In this document: in pieces, positions 4,829 to 6,921 of the stretch
How positions within the stretch are numbered: the stretch's first letter is position 1
Layout of the letters: every line of letters starts with the position of its first letter
NCBI GenBank assembly: GCA_002329665.1
Contig: DCTV01000004.1
Location: forward strand, 1 to 6,921
DNA: 6,921 nt
Direction of reading: 5' to 3'
Source: Christensenella sp. UBA1431
GTDB taxonomy: Bacteria; Bacillota; Clostridia; Christensenellales; UBA1431
Position numbers and translations under genes: made by a program
The notes under the pieces: generated by a model
Databases searched by the model: none
What the model was told of the DNA's origin: nothing
Seen by the model: the letters and a program-made list of their open reading frames with translations, nothing else

Positions 4829-6921
4829 GTTCGTCTCTCCCCCTTTTCTCTCTGGTTTTATTCAGCGCGTAGTCAACGCAAAACCCTGCAAAGTAGAAGT
4901 CCTTCCGCAGATTCTTGTAGTTCAGGCTGTTGTCCCGCAGCGCGGCGGCCCAGTCGCGCACTTCCCGCCGGGGGCCGTCGCCGGGGTAATTCCTTCGCAG
5001 GTCGTATTTGAACAGCCCGTCGAACCGCGCGGAATCCAGCGTCCGCATTTGGAGGAAGTCCTTGTACATCCCGCTGTACCCAGCGACCCTGCGAAGCTGG
5101 GAAGTGTTTGCCAGCCCCGCGCCTATCCACTGTTCGAGCTTCTTGCCGTCGGCAAGATATTTTTCAAAGTCCTCCCATGTGAAGAAATGGTTGAAAAACC
5201 ATACCGCGTCGCGGCCGTCCCTTTCCGGATACACCGTCTCGTCCGACTGTGTCTTCGCCTGCTTGAGTCTGTGTTCGCAGGTCTGCGAGAAGGTCTTTAC
5301 GTTGGAAACCGCGTTCTCCAGCGTAACGGCCGCAGTTATCGTGAAACACGGGTTGCCCGCGGCGTAAGCCCTGAAATCCTTGTTGATCCGCAGCGCGAGT
5401 TCGGGCATCTTGTCCCACGGACCGACGAGAAACAGGTCGTCCCCTCCCGAAAACACGCTGTAGACATTCGTGAATTCCTTTTCCAGAAGGACGTTGACAT
5501 AGCCGCTGAAAAACAGGTCGAGCATACGAGAAAGGGTCGAAACCCTCGAAACGGAATACCTTTGGGAAAACCCCTCCATGAACACGAACCCAAGGTTGTC
5601 CACGTCGGCCTTGAGTATCCCCAGGTGCTTCGAGCCCTTAGCCATCTGCGCAATATCGGAAAACGTCTTTATCCCGCCGTTCTCCGTCGGTACGTGGTTG
5701 GCGGCAAACCTTGCCGTCACGGGGAGGGAATAGAGCTTCCTGTCTTCGAATTCTGTGGCGTTGAGCATGTGGATCATAAAGCCGCCGTTGAACCTGGGCT
5801 TTTTCATCACAGATATCCATATGTCCCCGAACATATGGAACGTCCCGTGTCCCCTGGTGAACTCGATGTATTTGGCGTTGACCAGGTCCGCGCCCAGCCT
5901 TTCGTCCCTTCGGCATCCGGCACAGGTTTCCTCATCGTGACCGATCAGGGTCTTCCCACAGGATGCGCACATGGTCTTGTCCCTCAGGTCATCTGCGATA
6001 ACGAATCTGTCCTCGTTCCACTCGCCTTCACATGTCAGCACAGAAGCGAATGGAATGTTCTTTTTATCGGAAAGGCCCGCGTTCAGTTCCCTCACGGCGT
6101 TGCCGAAATGCATCAGGTCGTTGCCGCTTAGATCAGTGCTGCAAAGGTTGATGCAAACGTCCCCCTGGAATTCTTTGAAAAGGAACGCGTTGACCGCTCC
6201 CGAGATTTCTTCGATAAACCTCTCCGAAGCCTTCGTATTGGGAAGCAGCAGGTAAAACTTCCCCCCGGAGGACATGAGCGTCGCGCACTGGGGCATCCCG
6301 AACGCGTCGAGGATATGCATCGCAACCACCGTCAGCAGCGTGTTGATATAGAATGAACGCGCGCGCAGCCGCTTCGCCATTCCCTTTGATCCGGTCTCCG
6401 CCGACGAGAATATGTAGCTCTGGATGCCGGAGAAGTCTCCCACCACCAGCTTGAATTTCTTTTTTTCGTTGTCCTTGACCGACGCAACGGACATGTCGCC
6501 GGCATCCGTGTGGTATCTCCACATTGCGGCGGCGATGGCGGCCGTCGTCTTCATGTGGTCGTAAAGCGAAATGTCGGCGATCGCGTCGTACGTGCTCGAC
6601 GGACAGCACCACGTATATTTTAGCAGGAGTGTTTCCAGAACCGTGAGCAGGGCATTGTAATCCGCAGGATTATGCAGTTCCAACGCTTTGACTTCCCTCG
6701 TGAAAGCCTCTATATGCTCCGCGTTGCTGCTCTCTATGGTTTGTTTGAGCCCGGGAACGGGAAAAGCCCCTTCCGGTGACAGTGGCGCAAAACGATGGTG
6801 GATCGTTTCGTTTTCACGGGCTCCGATCCGGATTCCTGAAAACACACTCGCGAGCGGCGTCGTCCTGAACCCTGTCGTGCGCTCCCTGGCCGGCTCGTCC
6901 CGTTCCGATGAGGAGAGGTTG
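4815..6921 (-). CDS. cas10: Cas10/Csm1, type III-A large subunit with GGDD palm, 5' end outside the window
   Basis: Cas10 is the signalling subunit: when target RNA binds, its palm domain turns ATP into cyclic oligoadenylates. I count residues from the first complete codon at the right edge (6920). Residues 1-9 read NLSSSERDE, which fits the segment after the HD domain in Csm1, followed by RTTPLASVFSGI. The first palm holds GDFSGIQSYIF (161-171), and a four-cysteine zinc site holds Cys318, 321, 333 and 336. The second palm holds LKADVDNLG (436-444) and the intact GGDD at 492-495 (bases 5436-5447). A helical D4 domain follows to the TAA at 4815. There are 701 residues in the window. The frame has no stop up to the edge, so the GTG at 6845 is not the start. 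The HD DNase domain, usually at the N-terminus, is not visible and cannot be assessed. Confidence 0.98.
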   Translation of the reverse strand, partial: NLSSSERDEPARERTTGFRTTPLASVFSGIRIGARENETIHHRFAPLSPEGAFPVPGLKQTIESSNAEHIEAFTREVKALELHNPADYNALLTVLETLLLKYTWCCPSSTYDAIADISLYDHMKTTAAIAAAMWRYHTDAGDMSVASVKDNEKKKFKLVVGDFSGIQSYIFSSAETGSKGMAKRLRARSFYINTLLTVVAMHILDAFGMPQCATLMSSGGKFYLLLPNTKASERFIEEISGAVNAFLFKEFQGDVCINLCSTDLSGNDLMHFGNAVRELNAGLSDKKNIPFASVLTCEGEWNEDRFVIADDLRDKTMCASCGKTLIGHDEETCAGCRRDERLGADLVNAKYIEFTRGHGTFHMFGDIWISVMKKPRFNGGFMIHMLNATEFEDRKLYSLPVTARFAANHVPTENGGIKTFSDIAQMAKGSKHLGILKADVDNLGFVFMEGFSQRYSVSRVSTLSRMLDLFFSGYVNVLLEKEFTNVYSVFSGGDDLFLVGPWDKMPELALRINKDFRAYAAGNPCFTITAAVTLENAVSNVKTFSQTCEHRLKQAKTQSDETVYPERDGRDAVWFFNHFFTWEDFEKYLADGKKLEQWIGAGLANTSQLRRVAGYSGMYKDFLQMRTLDSARFDGLFKYDLRRNYPGDGPRREVRDWAAALRDNSLNYKNLRKDFYFAGFCVDYALNKTREKRGRDEHAGQ

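Noticed and set aside
4818..6131. 437-codon plus-strand open frame opposite cas10
   Set aside because: It lies entirely antisense to the well-supported cas10 frame. Its predicted protein has no recognisable domain, and long antisense frames are common in GC-rich coding DNA.

Overview
The window carries most of a type III-A (Csm) CRISPR-Cas locus. Six protein genes all lie on the minus strand, in the order cas10/csm1 (cut by the right edge), csm2, csm3, csm4, cas1, cas2. A CRISPR array follows and runs off the left edge. The host looks like a bacterium of moderate to fairly high GC with strong Shine-Dalgarno sites (GGAGG-like before most genes). Nothing in the sequence allows a genus call.

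Layout, left to right. Positions 1-1384 hold 18 identical 37-bp repeats plus the last 22 bases of a nineteenth, separated by 18 unique spacers of 36-41 bp. Positions 1385-1469 are a short non-coding stretch, read as the array leader. Positions 1470-4828 hold cas2, cas1, csm4, csm3 and csm2, packed with gaps of 1-13 bp. From 4815 to the right edge is cas10; its frame stays open at the edge, so its start and HD domain lie outside the window.

How the parts work together. Cas1 and Cas2 insert new spacers next to the leader. The array is most likely transcribed leftward, in the same direction as the cas genes: on the minus strand the repeat ends in ATTGAGAC, close to the common 8-nt crRNA 5' handle ATTGAAAC. 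Cas10, Csm2, Csm3 and Csm4 form the crRNA-guided complex. The Csm3 backbone keeps the aspartate used to cut target RNA, and Cas10 keeps the GGDD motif used to make cyclic oligoadenylates.

Most notable points. No csm5 sits between csm4 and cas1, and no csm6 or cas6 is visible, so the visible operon is incomplete compared with a classic III-A locus. Csm2 has an RGG-rich N-terminal tail. Most spacers are purine-rich on the strand opposite the predicted crRNA, as expected if crRNAs are antisense to mRNAs.
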